Source of the DNA: Polyangium jinanense
GTDB lineage: Bacteria > Myxococcota > Polyangia > Polyangiales > Polyangiaceae
Direction of reading: 5' to 3'
Length of the DNA: 23,772 bases
Assembly (NCBI RefSeq): GCF_028435365.1
Contig: NZ_JAGTJJ010000042.1
Span: 8,598-32,369 of the forward strand
Shown here: positions 7,232-14,448 of the stretch, piece after piece
Numbering within the stretch: position 1 is the stretch's first letter
Layout: each line of letters begins with the position of its first letter
Notes under the pieces: model-generated
What the model was told of the DNA's origin: nothing
The model's input: only the letters and a program-made list of their open reading frames with translations
Database searches by the model: none
Made by a program: the position numbers and the translations under genes

Positions 7232-10200
7232 TCCCCGCGCTCGTAAAACTCTCGATCCGGCATCGGGTCCTCGTCGTGGTGGTGACGCTCGTCCTCGCCG
7301 TCGTGGGGGCCTTTCTCGGGCGGCGGCTCGAGCTCGACGCGCTGCCGGACATCACGAACAACCAGGTGCTCGTGCTGACGAGCGCGCCCGGTCTCACGCC
7401 CGAGGAGGTCGAGCGGCAGGTGACGCGGCCGATCGAGCTCGCACTCGGCGGGCTGCCGGGCCTCGAAGAACACCGCAGCTTGTCGCGGTACGGGATCTCG
7501 TCGGTGACGATCGTCTTCGACGACGCGGTGGATCCGTGGCGCGCGCGACAGATGGTCTCCGAGCGCATCGGGGCCGTCGCGGGCTCGCTGCCGCCGGGCG
7601 TGAGCGCGCCCGAGCTCGGGCCGGTGACGGGCGGGCTCGGCGAGATCTTTCACTTTACGTTGAGCTCGCCGTCGCGCTCGCTCGCGGAGCTCTACGAGCT
7701 CTCGTCGACGCGCGTGGCGCCGCTGCTCCGCGCGGTGCCGGGCGTCGTGGAGGTGAACCCGTGGGGGGGTGAGCGGCGCACGATCGAGGTCGTGGCCGAT
7801 CCGGCGCGGCTCTCGCAGCGGCACATGACGCTCGGCGCGCTGCGCGAGGCGCTCGAACGATCGACCGGCAGCGCGCCCGGCGCGAGCTTGCCGCTCGGCC
7901 GTGGACAGGCGCTGCTTCGTGCGGTCTCGCGGCCGAAGGATCCTTCCGAGCTCGGGCACGCGATCGTCTCGCCGCTCGATCAGGAAGGGCGCGCGGTGCG
8001 CGTGTCGGACGTGGCGGATCTGCGCGTGGGCGGGCTGCCGCGCATCGGCGCGGCGACGGCCGACGGCCGCGGCGAGGTCGTCTACGTGATGGTGCAGATG
8101 CTCCGGGGCGACAACGCGCTCGAGGTGATGGATCGGCTCCACGCGGCGATGCCCGCGGTGCGCGCGGCGCTGCCCGAGGACGTCTCGATCCAGCTCGTGT
8201 ACGACCGGAGCCACCTCGTCGGCAGCACGCTGCGCACGGTGGGCAAGAGCTTGCTCGAAGGCGGCCTGCTCGTCGGCGTGGTGCTGTTCGCGATGCTCGG
8301 GAGCCTGCGCGCGGGGCTGCTCGTGGCCTCGGCGATCCCGCTCTCGATGCTGGGGGCGCTCTCGGGCATGGTGGCGCTCGGCATCCCCGGCAACCTGATG
8401 AGCCTCGGCGCCATCGATTTTGGCCTCGTCGTGGACGGCGCGGTCGTGATGGTCGAGCACGTCTTCCACGCCTCGCAGAAGGGAGACGCGCCGGCGAGTG
8501 GACCAGAGCGCATCTCGTGGGTGAGCCGCGTCAGCGCCGAGGTCGCGAGCCCTGTGTTCTTCTCGGTGCTGATCATCCTGATCGTGTATCTGCCGGTGCT
8601 CACGATGACCGGCGTCGACGGGAAGATGTTCCGGCCGATGGCGCTCACCGTGGTGTTCGCGCTGTTCACGTCGCTCGTCCTGTCGCTCACGTACGTGCCC
8701 GCGGCGATGAGCCTCGTGCTGCGCCAGAAGGACGTGCCGGCGCGGGATCCGTGGCTCGTGCGGATGATCGATCGGATCTACGGGCCCACGCTTTCGTTCG
8801 TGGTCAAACGGCCCGTCCTCGTGGCCGCGACCGCGCTCGCGCTCTTCGCGGCCGGCGTCGTGCTCTACGTACGTTCAGGCAGCGAGCTTGCGCCGCAGCT
8901 CGACGAGGGGGATCTCGTGGTGCAGACGACGCGTGCTCCGGACATCAGCCTGGAGACCGCGGTCGTCGAGGCGGGCAAGCTCGAAGCCGCGGCGCGAAAA
9001 GTGCCCGAGGTGCTGCAGGTCGTCTCGCGCGTGGGCAGCCCCGCGGTCGCGACGGACATCATGGGGCTCGAGCAAGCGGACGTGTTCATCACGCTTGCGC
9101 CGCGGGACAAATGGCGGCCGGGGCTCGAACGCGAGGCGCTGATCGAGGAGATCCGGCGCGCGATCGACGCGGCCTCGCCGGGCGCGGATCCCTCGTTCAC
9201 GCAGCCGATCCAGATGCGGTTCAACGAGCTGCTCGGCGGCGCCGTGTCGGACGTGGCCGTGAGCATCTACGGCGCGGATCTCGGGGTCCTCCGGGAGCTC
9301 GCGGAGAAGATCGCGGCCGAGATCGCGGCCGAGAAGGGCGCGGCGGACGTGAAGGTGCTGGCGCCGCCGGACGTGTCGCTCATCGAGGTCGAGCCGAAGG
9401 CGCTGGAGGCATCGCTCGTGGGCCTCGGCGTCGGCGAGGTGCTCGACGCGGTGCAGGCGGTGCGGAACGGCATCGAGGTCGGCGCGACGTACGACGGGGC
9501 GATCCGGATTCCGGTGATCTTGCGGATCGCGGGCGCGTCGGGCGCGTTCGACCTGCCGAACCTGAGCTTGCCGACGCAGGCGGGCGGGCTCGTGCCGCTC
9601 GCGCGTGTGGCGAAGGTCGAGGCACTGCCCACGCCGGGCCTCGTGAGCCGCAAGGATGGCGAGCGGCGCATCGTGGTGGGCTTCAACGTGCGCGGCGCGG
9701 ATCTCGGTGATCTCGTGGCGCGGGCGCGGGCGCGCGTGGACAAGGCCGCCCCCGCGCCGCGTGGGTATCGCCTCGTCTGGGGCGGGCAATACGAGACGTT
9801 CCAGGAGGCCTCGCGGCGGCTGCTCGTCGTGGTGCCGGCGGCGGTGGCGCTCATCCTCGCCGCGCTCTTCGCGGCGTTTCGCAAGGTGAAACCGATGCTC
9901 GTGATCTTCACGAACGTGCCGTTCGCCTGCGTGGGCGGGATGGTGGCGCTCACGATCCGCGGCATGCCCGTGTCGATCTCCGCGGCCGTGGGGTTCATCG
10001 CGCTCTCGGGCGTGGCGGTGCTGAACGGCGTGGTGTTGCTCTCGCGCGTGCTCGCGAACGAGGCCGCGGGGCAGGATCCCGCGGCGGCGGCGGAGAGCGC
10101 GGCGCGTGCGCGTGCGCGGCCGGTGCTCATGACGGCGCTCGTGGCGGCGCTCGGGTTCGTCCCGATGATGCTTGCGCGCGGCGCCGGATCCGAGGTGCAG

Positions 10201-10362
10201 CGACCGCTCGCGACCGTGGTCGTGGGCGGGCTCGTGACCTCGACGCTGCTCACGCTCCTCATCGTGCCGAGCTTGTACGGCTGGATCGGGCGAGGTCGCC
10301 GCGGGCAGCCGGCGTCTCCTTCCCCGCCGGAGGGTTCGTCCGGCGCTACGATGGCGGCGTGA
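7228..10362 (+). CDS. Heavy-metal RND efflux pump, CzcA-type
   Basis: 1044 residues, full length for an HME-RND pump. Start is TTG at 7228 with GGAGG at 7214-7218, overlapping the adaptor stop. The N-terminus has a membrane segment followed by LPDITNNQV and SLSRYGISSVTIVF, as in CzcA. TM4 carries IDFGLVVDGAVVMVEH (396-411). Asp397, Asp403 and Glu410 sit at the positions of the CzcA residues needed for proton-coupled transport, and DFG-x3-DGA fits the zinc/cobalt/cadmium class better than the copper/silver class, which has AIGAMVDAA. The usual VEN is VEH here (His411). Two large periplasmic loops and twelve membrane segments are consistent with the family. It acts as an inner-membrane trimer with the adaptor and channel. 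Divalent zinc-like metals are the best guess for substrate. Confidence 0.93.
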   Translation: MIPALVKLSIRHRVLVVVVTLVLAVVGAFLGRRLELDALPDITNNQVLVLTSAPGLTPEEVERQVTRPIELALGGLPGLEEHRSLSRYGISSVTIVFDDAVDPWRARQMVSERIGAVAGSLPPGVSAPELGPVTGGLGEIFHFTLSSPSRSLAELYELSSTRVAPLLRAVPGVVEVNPWGGERRTIEVVADPARLSQRHMTLGALREALERSTGSAPGASLPLGRGQALLRAVSRPKDPSELGHAIVSPLDQEGRAVRVSDVADLRVGGLPRIGAATADGRGEVVYVMVQMLRGDNALEVMDRLHAAMPAVRAALPEDVSIQLVYDRSHLVGSTLRTVGKSLLEGGLLVGVVLFAMLGSLRAGLLVASAIPLSMLGALSGMVALGIPGNLMSLGAIDFGLVVDGAVVMVEHVFHASQKGDAPASGPERISWVSRVSAEVASPVFFSVLIILIVYLPVLTMTGVDGKMFRPMALTVVFALFTSLVLSLTYVPAAMSLVLRQKDVPARDPWLVRMIDRIYGPTLSFVVKRPVLVAATALALFAAGVVLYVRSGSELAPQLDEGDLVVQTTRAPDISLETAVVEAGKLEAAARKVPEVLQVVSRVGSPAVATDIMGLEQADVFITLAPRDKWRPGLEREALIEEIRRAIDAASPGADPSFTQPIQMRFNELLGGAVSDVAVSIYGADLGVLRELAEKIAAEIAAEKGAADVKVLAPPDVSLIEVEPKALEASLVGLGVGEVLDAVQAVRNGIEVGATYDGAIRIPVILRIAGASGAFDLPNLSLPTQAGGLVPLARVAKVEALPTPGLVSRKDGERRIVVGFNVRGADLGDLVARARARVDKAAPAPRGYRLVWGGQYETFQEASRRLLVVVPAAVALILAALFAAFRKVKPMLVIFTNVPFACVGGMVALTIRGMPVSISAAVGFIALSGVAVLNGVVLLSRVLANEAAGQDPAAAAESAARARARPVLMTALVAALGFVPMMLARGAGSEVQRPLATVVVGGLVTSTLLTLLIVPSLYGWIGRGRRGQPASPSPPEGSSGATMAA

Positions 10363-11051
10363 AGCTCTTCGTGGTGGAGGACGAGGCCAAGATGGCCCGC
10401 CTGCTCGAGCGAGGCCTCCGCGAGGAAGGCCATCAGGTGGACCTCGCGGAGAGCGGCACCGAGGCGCTCGAGCAAGGCCTCGGCGTCGTCTACGACGTCA
10501 TCATCCTCGACTGGTCGCTCCCCGGGATGGACGGCGTCTCGCTCTTGCGGCGATGGCGGGAGCGTGGGCTCAAGACGCCGGTCCTCTTGCTGACGGCGCG
10601 CGGGACGGTGGGCGAGCGCGTGACGGGCTTGCGGGCCGGCGCGGATGATTACCTGGTCAAACCTTTCGATTTCGAGGAGCTCGTGGCGCGCCTCGAAGCG
10701 CTGCACCGGCGCGGGGCGGGGCACGAGGCGCTGACGCGGCTTGGGCCGATCACGCTGGACGCGCGGCGCCGGGTGATTGCGAGGGACGGCGCCGAGGAGA
10801 GCCTGACGGCGCGGGAATATGCGCTTTTATCGGAGCTCGCGGGCCATGTGGGGGAGGCGCTGACGCGGACGGAGCTACTCGGCACGGTGTGGGGGACCGG
10901 GTTCGACGGGGCGCCGAACGTGGTCGATGTGTACGTGGGCTATTTGCGGAGCAAGCTCCGGAGCCTTTGCGGGGATGCCGTGACGATCCAGGCCGTGCGC
11001 GGCGTGGGATATCGGCTTCTGGTCACGAAGCCGCCGAGGGGCGAATCGTGA
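10359..11051 (+). CDS. OmpR-family response regulator of the efflux operon
   Basis: 230 residues from the GTG at 10359, overlapping the pump stop (GTGA). The receiver domain (about 1-118) has the acidic pair Glu7/Asp8, phosphoacceptor Asp51 in IILDWSLPGMDG, Thr79 and Lys101 in VKPFDFEEL. The C-terminal winged helix (about 128-228) has the OmpR/PhoB pattern, including SLTAREYALLSELAGHVGEA and a final GVGYRL. It resembles CusR/CzcR-type metal regulators. Being last but one in the efflux operon and directly before its cognate kinase, it most likely activates the operon in response to periplasmic metal, using the 11-bp repeats at 4848-4880. Confidence 0.93.
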   Translation: MKLFVVEDEAKMARLLERGLREEGHQVDLAESGTEALEQGLGVVYDVIILDWSLPGMDGVSLLRRWRERGLKTPVLLLTARGTVGERVTGLRAGADDYLVKPFDFEELVARLEALHRRGAGHEALTRLGPITLDARRRVIARDGAEESLTAREYALLSELAGHVGEALTRTELLGTVWGTGFDGAPNVVDVYVGYLRSKLRSLCGDAVTIQAVRGVGYRLLVTKPPRGES

Positions 11052-12418
11052 GGGTCCGGGCGCGGCTCATTCTTTTTGGCGCGGCGCTGCCGTCGCTCGC
11101 GCTGGTGCTCGCGGTGGGCGTGGCGGGCGTGGTGTTCCGCGGGAGCTTGCTCGGCGCGCTGGATCGGGCGCTGCTCGCGCAGGCGGCCGTGGAGAGCGTG
11201 AGCCTCTTCGACGGTCCGACGGGCGCGCCGCACGTGCACCTCGGAAAATCGCCGCTCGCGGAAAACGTGCGCTCGTTCGTGCCGATGGCGGGGCTTTACG
11301 ATGGGACGGGCAAGCTCGTCTCGCATTTTCCCGAGAATGGCTGGATCCCCGATCGACCGGCCGCGGACGCGGGAGCCGAGGGGCCACGCCTTTCCACGCA
11401 GCGTTCGTCCGATGGGCGCTGGGTGCGTTCGCTCGTGGTGGCCGTGCGCGCGCCGTGGGGCGAGCCGTATGTGCTCACGCTGCAGAGCTCGCTCGTGGAG
11501 ATCGACGCGACGATGCGGCTTTACTGGCAAGCCACGCTGGGGCTCGTGGCCGTGGCGGCGGCGCTCCTGTTTTTCTCGCAATGGGTGCAAGCGGGCCGGA
11601 TGAGCCGGCGCATCGCCGACATGACGGCGCAGCTCCCGGAGCTCCGCGGCGGCGCGCTCGCGTGGCGCCTGCCCCCGGATCCGACGGGCGACGAAATCGC
11701 GGATTTACGCGTGGCGCTGGCCGAGGCGATGGAGCGGCTGCGGGCGGCGCGGGACGCGCAGGAGCGGCTGATCGCGAATGCGGCGCACGAATTGCGTACG
11801 CCGCTCGGATTGATGCGGACCGAGATGGACCTCGCGTTGCGCAAGGAGCGGAGCGTGGAAGAGCTCAGAGAGGCGCTCTCCGAGGCGCGCGGTGAGGTGA
11901 CGCGTCTGTCGAATCTGGCCGCGCGGCTACTCGATCTCGCGGCGCTCGGGAAGGTGACGTGGGAGGCGAAGGCCGGGGATCTTTCGGCCGTGGTGCGGGA
12001 AGCGGCAGAGGCGTGCGAAGGGGAGGCGGAGGCGCGCGGGGTGAGGATGGCGGTATCGCTGCCGGAGGAGGCGCCTGCCGCGTTCGAGGCGCAGACGACG
12101 CGGCAGGCAATCGACAACTTGCTGTCGAACGCAATGGCGCACGCGCCGCGGGGGACGACGATTTCGGTGGGGATCGAGGCGATGGGGGAGGTGTGGCGCA
12201 TCTCGGTGGAGGACGAGGGCGAGGGCGTCCGGGCCGAGGAAGCGGAGCACATCTTCGAGCCGTTTTTTCGGGGAGCGAAGGCGAAGCAAGGGCAGGGGGC
12301 GGGGCTCGGTTTGTCGATCGTGCGAGAAATTGCGCGGCGGCACGGGGGAAAGGTGTATCTCGCGCCGAAGGAGGGGCGGGGGGCGCGGTTCGTTCTGGAA
12401 ATATCGCGGCAGGGCTGA
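11048..12418 (+). CDS. Sensor histidine kinase of the efflux operon
   Basis: 456 residues from the GTG at 11048, which overlaps the regulator stop (GTGA); the frame is open upstream but that part is a shadow. Order: TM1 (about 7-30), periplasmic sensor (31-160), TM2 (161-180), HAMP-like linker (181-235), HisKA with His247 in ANAAHELRTPL, and HATPase with Asn361 (NLLSNAMAHA), DEGEG (389-393) and GAGLGLSI (418-425). It resembles CusS/CzcS kinases. The sensor loop has a PHVH motif (His62 and His64) that could contribute to metal binding, but this is speculation. It should phosphorylate the regulator encoded immediately upstream. Last gene of the five-gene overlapping operon. Confidence 0.92.
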   Translation: MRVRARLILFGAALPSLALVLAVGVAGVVFRGSLLGALDRALLAQAAVESVSLFDGPTGAPHVHLGKSPLAENVRSFVPMAGLYDGTGKLVSHFPENGWIPDRPAADAGAEGPRLSTQRSSDGRWVRSLVVAVRAPWGEPYVLTLQSSLVEIDATMRLYWQATLGLVAVAAALLFFSQWVQAGRMSRRIADMTAQLPELRGGALAWRLPPDPTGDEIADLRVALAEAMERLRAARDAQERLIANAAHELRTPLGLMRTEMDLALRKERSVEELREALSEARGEVTRLSNLAARLLDLAALGKVTWEAKAGDLSAVVREAAEACEGEAEARGVRMAVSLPEEAPAAFEAQTTRQAIDNLLSNAMAHAPRGTTISVGIEAMGEVWRISVEDEGEGVRAEEAEHIFEPFFRGAKAKQGQGAGLGLSIVREIARRHGGKVYLAPKEGRGARFVLEISRQG

Positions 12419-12467
12419 ACGAAGCCGGGCCGCGAAAGATCCCTCCGCTCGACGGCCCGAGGAGGCG

Positions 12468-12497
12468 TAGACTCTTCGCCATCGGGAGGAGGGACGC
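12468..12497 (+). promoter_or_regulatory. Possible -10 element and strong Shine-Dalgarno for the 12498 gene
   Basis: The 79-nt gap after the kinase gene contains TAGACT (12468-12473), a reasonable -10 hexamer, and GGAGGA (12485-12490) 7 nt before the ATG. The gene probably has its own promoter as well as read-through. No convincing -35 was seen. Confidence 0.35.
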
Positions 12498-13175
12498 ATG
12501 ATCGGTGGCATGAAGCGCTTGCAGGTCCGGGCGGGGGCCGAGGCCGCATTGGAGGGGGCGATCCGAGAATTCACGGCGCTGGTCCGGGCCCATGAGCCGG
12601 GCACGCTGAGCTTCGAGCTGTTCCGGGACGGCGCCCCCGGACGCTACGTGATCCTGGACCGTTATCGAGACGGCGAGGCCCTCGCCGCCCACAACGGATC
12701 GCCGCACGGAGCGATCTGGTTTCCTCGTGTACGGGCGCTGCTCGAGCGCCTGGACGTGAGTTATTTCCCCGCCCATGATCCCGGCGATACGCAGTACACC
12801 GCGGTGGCATTGACGCGCGCGCCGTGGGAGAAGGCTTTTCGTCTGGCCGCGGATATCCGCCTTTTGCCTCGCTGGGCCACGCGTTTCTGCCAGGGAATGC
12901 GCGAGGAGGGAGTGGTGCTCATCGTGCGCTCCCCCCAGGGAGACGTGCGATTCCGGTACGAGGCCGACGTCGCGGCGCGCGTGATCTGGCATTGCGCGGA
13001 CACGGGCAGCGGAGAGCTGCGCATGCCGATGCGCGTATTGCCCCATGGCCCCGGGAGCCTGCTCCTGTTCACGATCCAGCGTCCTACCTCGGGCTCCGAG
13101 GCCGCCTTCCACGAGCAGATCGAATGGGTGGATCAGGAGATGGGACAGCTACGGGAGCTGGTCGAGGCTCCTTAG
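12498..13175 (+). CDS. ABM-like domain fused to SRPBCC-like domain, hypothetical
   Basis: 225 residues. The first 95 look like an antibiotic-biosynthesis-monooxygenase (ABM, dimeric alpha/beta barrel) domain: a long helix, then LSFELFRDG, YVILDRYRDGEALAAHNGSPH and an amphipathic helix, the usual ABM order. Residues about 98-222 resemble a polyketide-cyclase/SRPBCC helix-grip domain, with the opening APWEKAFRLAADIRLLPRWA and a closing helix. ABM domains act as small cofactor-free oxygenases or stress proteins; SRPBCC domains bind hydrophobic ligands. A joint role on an aromatic or polyketide-like ligand is possible but inferred. The start is fixed by a strong Shine-Dalgarno. It is followed after 35 nt by the epoxide-hydrolase-like gene. 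Confidence 0.75.
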   Translation: MIGGMKRLQVRAGAEAALEGAIREFTALVRAHEPGTLSFELFRDGAPGRYVILDRYRDGEALAAHNGSPHGAIWFPRVRALLERLDVSYFPAHDPGDTQYTAVALTRAPWEKAFRLAADIRLLPRWATRFCQGMREEGVVLIVRSPQGDVRFRYEADVAARVIWHCADTGSGELRMPMRVLPHGPGSLLLFTIQRPTSGSEAAFHEQIEWVDQEMGQLRELVEAP

Positions 13176-13198
13176 CGGGCGGCCAGGGAGAGATCGCG

Positions 13199-13210
13199 TA
13201 TACTCCGCGC
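13199..13210 (+). promoter_or_regulatory. -10-like TATACT directly before the 13211 start
   Basis: TATACT at 13199-13204 matches the -10 consensus at 5 of 6 positions and ends 6 nt before the ATG. A transcript would begin at or next to that ATG, and no Shine-Dalgarno lies at a usable distance, so a leaderless mRNA is possible. A good -35 is not seen. Confidence 0.4.
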
Positions 13211-14095
13211 ATGAGCACCTCCAAGACCGGGGACGCGCGTCCCGAGATCCGCCACCGCACCGTCGACGTCGGCGAGGTCCGACTGCACATCGCCGAGGCC
13301 GGCAGCGGCCCGCTGGTCATCCTGCTGCATGGCTTTCCCGAGTTCTGGTATGCATGGCGGCATATCCTCCCCGCCCTCGCCCGCGAAGGGTTTCACGTGG
13401 TCGCCCCGGACATGCGCGGATACGGCGCGTCAGACAAACCCGAGGGGATCGAGCCGTACGGCACGCGCCACCTCGCCGCCGATGTCGCGGGGCTCGTGCG
13501 CGCGCTCGGCGCATCGCAGGCATCGATCGTGGGGCACGACTGGGGCGCCGGCGTCGCCTGGTGCTTCGCCATGGCGCATCCGGAGCTGCTCGAACGGCTC
13601 GTCGTGATCAATGGCCCGCATCCCACGCGGATGCTACGCGACGGGCTGCGCTCGCCGCGGCAGATCGCGCGGAGCTGGTACATGTTCACATTCCAGCTCC
13701 CGGGCATCCCCGAGCGCTTCTTGAGCCGGGACGACCACGCAGCCCTGATGCAGGCGTTCCGCGAGGAGGTGCGCGGGCCAAACGCATTCGACGCCGAGGA
13801 CCTCGAGCGATATCGCGAAGCATTCGCGGCGCCCGGCGCGCTGACAGCCATGATCAATTATTATCGCGCCGCCCTTCGTCTGAAGAGCCAGGTACGGCCG
13901 CGCCGCATCGACGCGCCCGTGCTCGTGATCTGGGGCGACCAGGATCGTCACCTCGGCCGCGAGCTCGCCGATCCAGGGGCAGACCTCGCGCCAGACGTGC
14001 GTATCGTGCACGTCCCCGACGCAACCCACTGGATTCATCACGAGCGCCCCGAGCTCGTGACCGCCGAGGTCGCCGCATTCCTCCAGCGGAGGTGA
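13211..14095 (+). CDS. Alpha/beta hydrolase, epoxide hydrolase-like
   Basis: 294 residues from the ATG at 13211. The fold and active-site motifs match soluble epoxide hydrolases and haloalkane dehalogenase relatives: oxyanion-hole HGFPEFWYAWR (40-50), nucleophile elbow GHDWGA (108-113) with Asp110 as nucleophile, acid Asp245 in WGDQDRHL, and catalytic His273 in DATHWIHHE. The cap domain (about 140-220) supplies candidate ring-opening tyrosines Tyr157 (SWYMF) and Tyr217/218 (NYYRA). An Asp nucleophile plus cap tyrosines favours epoxide hydrolysis over esterase activity. It is probably cytosolic, as no signal is seen. It follows the ABM-SRPBCC gene by 35 nt. Its stop faces the hairpin element at 14096-14448. 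Confidence 0.9.
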   Translation: MSTSKTGDARPEIRHRTVDVGEVRLHIAEAGSGPLVILLHGFPEFWYAWRHILPALAREGFHVVAPDMRGYGASDKPEGIEPYGTRHLAADVAGLVRALGASQASIVGHDWGAGVAWCFAMAHPELLERLVVINGPHPTRMLRDGLRSPRQIARSWYMFTFQLPGIPERFLSRDDHAALMQAFREEVRGPNAFDAEDLERYREAFAAPGALTAMINYYRAALRLKSQVRPRRIDAPVLVIWGDQDRHLGRELADPGADLAPDVRIVHVPDATHWIHHERPELVTAEVAAFLQRR

Positions 14096-14448
14096 GCATA
14101 GGTCTCTACGTGGGGCCGCTGCGCTGGGGCGTTGCCCCAGGCCCCACCGGGGCTATCCGCCCCTGGACCCGGACCAGCGCAAGCGCTGGACCCGGGGTCG
14201 ATGAACTGCGCAATGCGCAGTTCATCGAACAGGCCGAGTCAAGACCAGCGAAGGCCCTGCCAATCAAGACAGCCGCGCTGCCATTTCTAAGGGCAACGCT
14301 GTCCCTGATCTTGCCACCGGCCCGTTGGAAGAACTGCGCGGAGCGCAGTTCTTCCACCACGAGTCCAGGGCTTGCCCTGGTTCGGGTCGAGGGGCGAACA
14401 GCCCCCGCGGGGCCCGGGGCAGCGCCCCGGCGCGGCGGCCCTGTGCTC
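14096..14448. repeat. Multi-hairpin mosaic element, copy B (both arms)
   Basis: This 353-base gap between two convergent stop codons is filled by a left arm in reverse and a right arm in forward orientation. Left arm: H4 14124-14140, H3 about 14141-14166 (imperfect), H2 14174-14189, H1 14198-14228 (14-bp stem, loop AAT). Right arm: H1 14326-14356 (14-bp stem, loop GGA), H2 14365-14380, H3 14391-14405 (loop GAACA), H4 14414-14430. The H1 stem of the right arm (TGGAAGAACTGCGC) differs from the left (TCGATGAACTGCGC) on both strands, so pairing is preserved. The 97-nt centre has CAAGAC and GATCTTG in inverted order. H4 ends 18 nt from the downstream stop. Bidirectional terminator or REPIN-like function is inferred. 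Confidence 0.88.

Noticed and set aside
7228..10362. CusA-type copper/silver pump
   Set aside because: The TM4 motif is DFG-x3-DGA, not the AIGAMVDAA type, and the adaptor lacks a Met-rich region.
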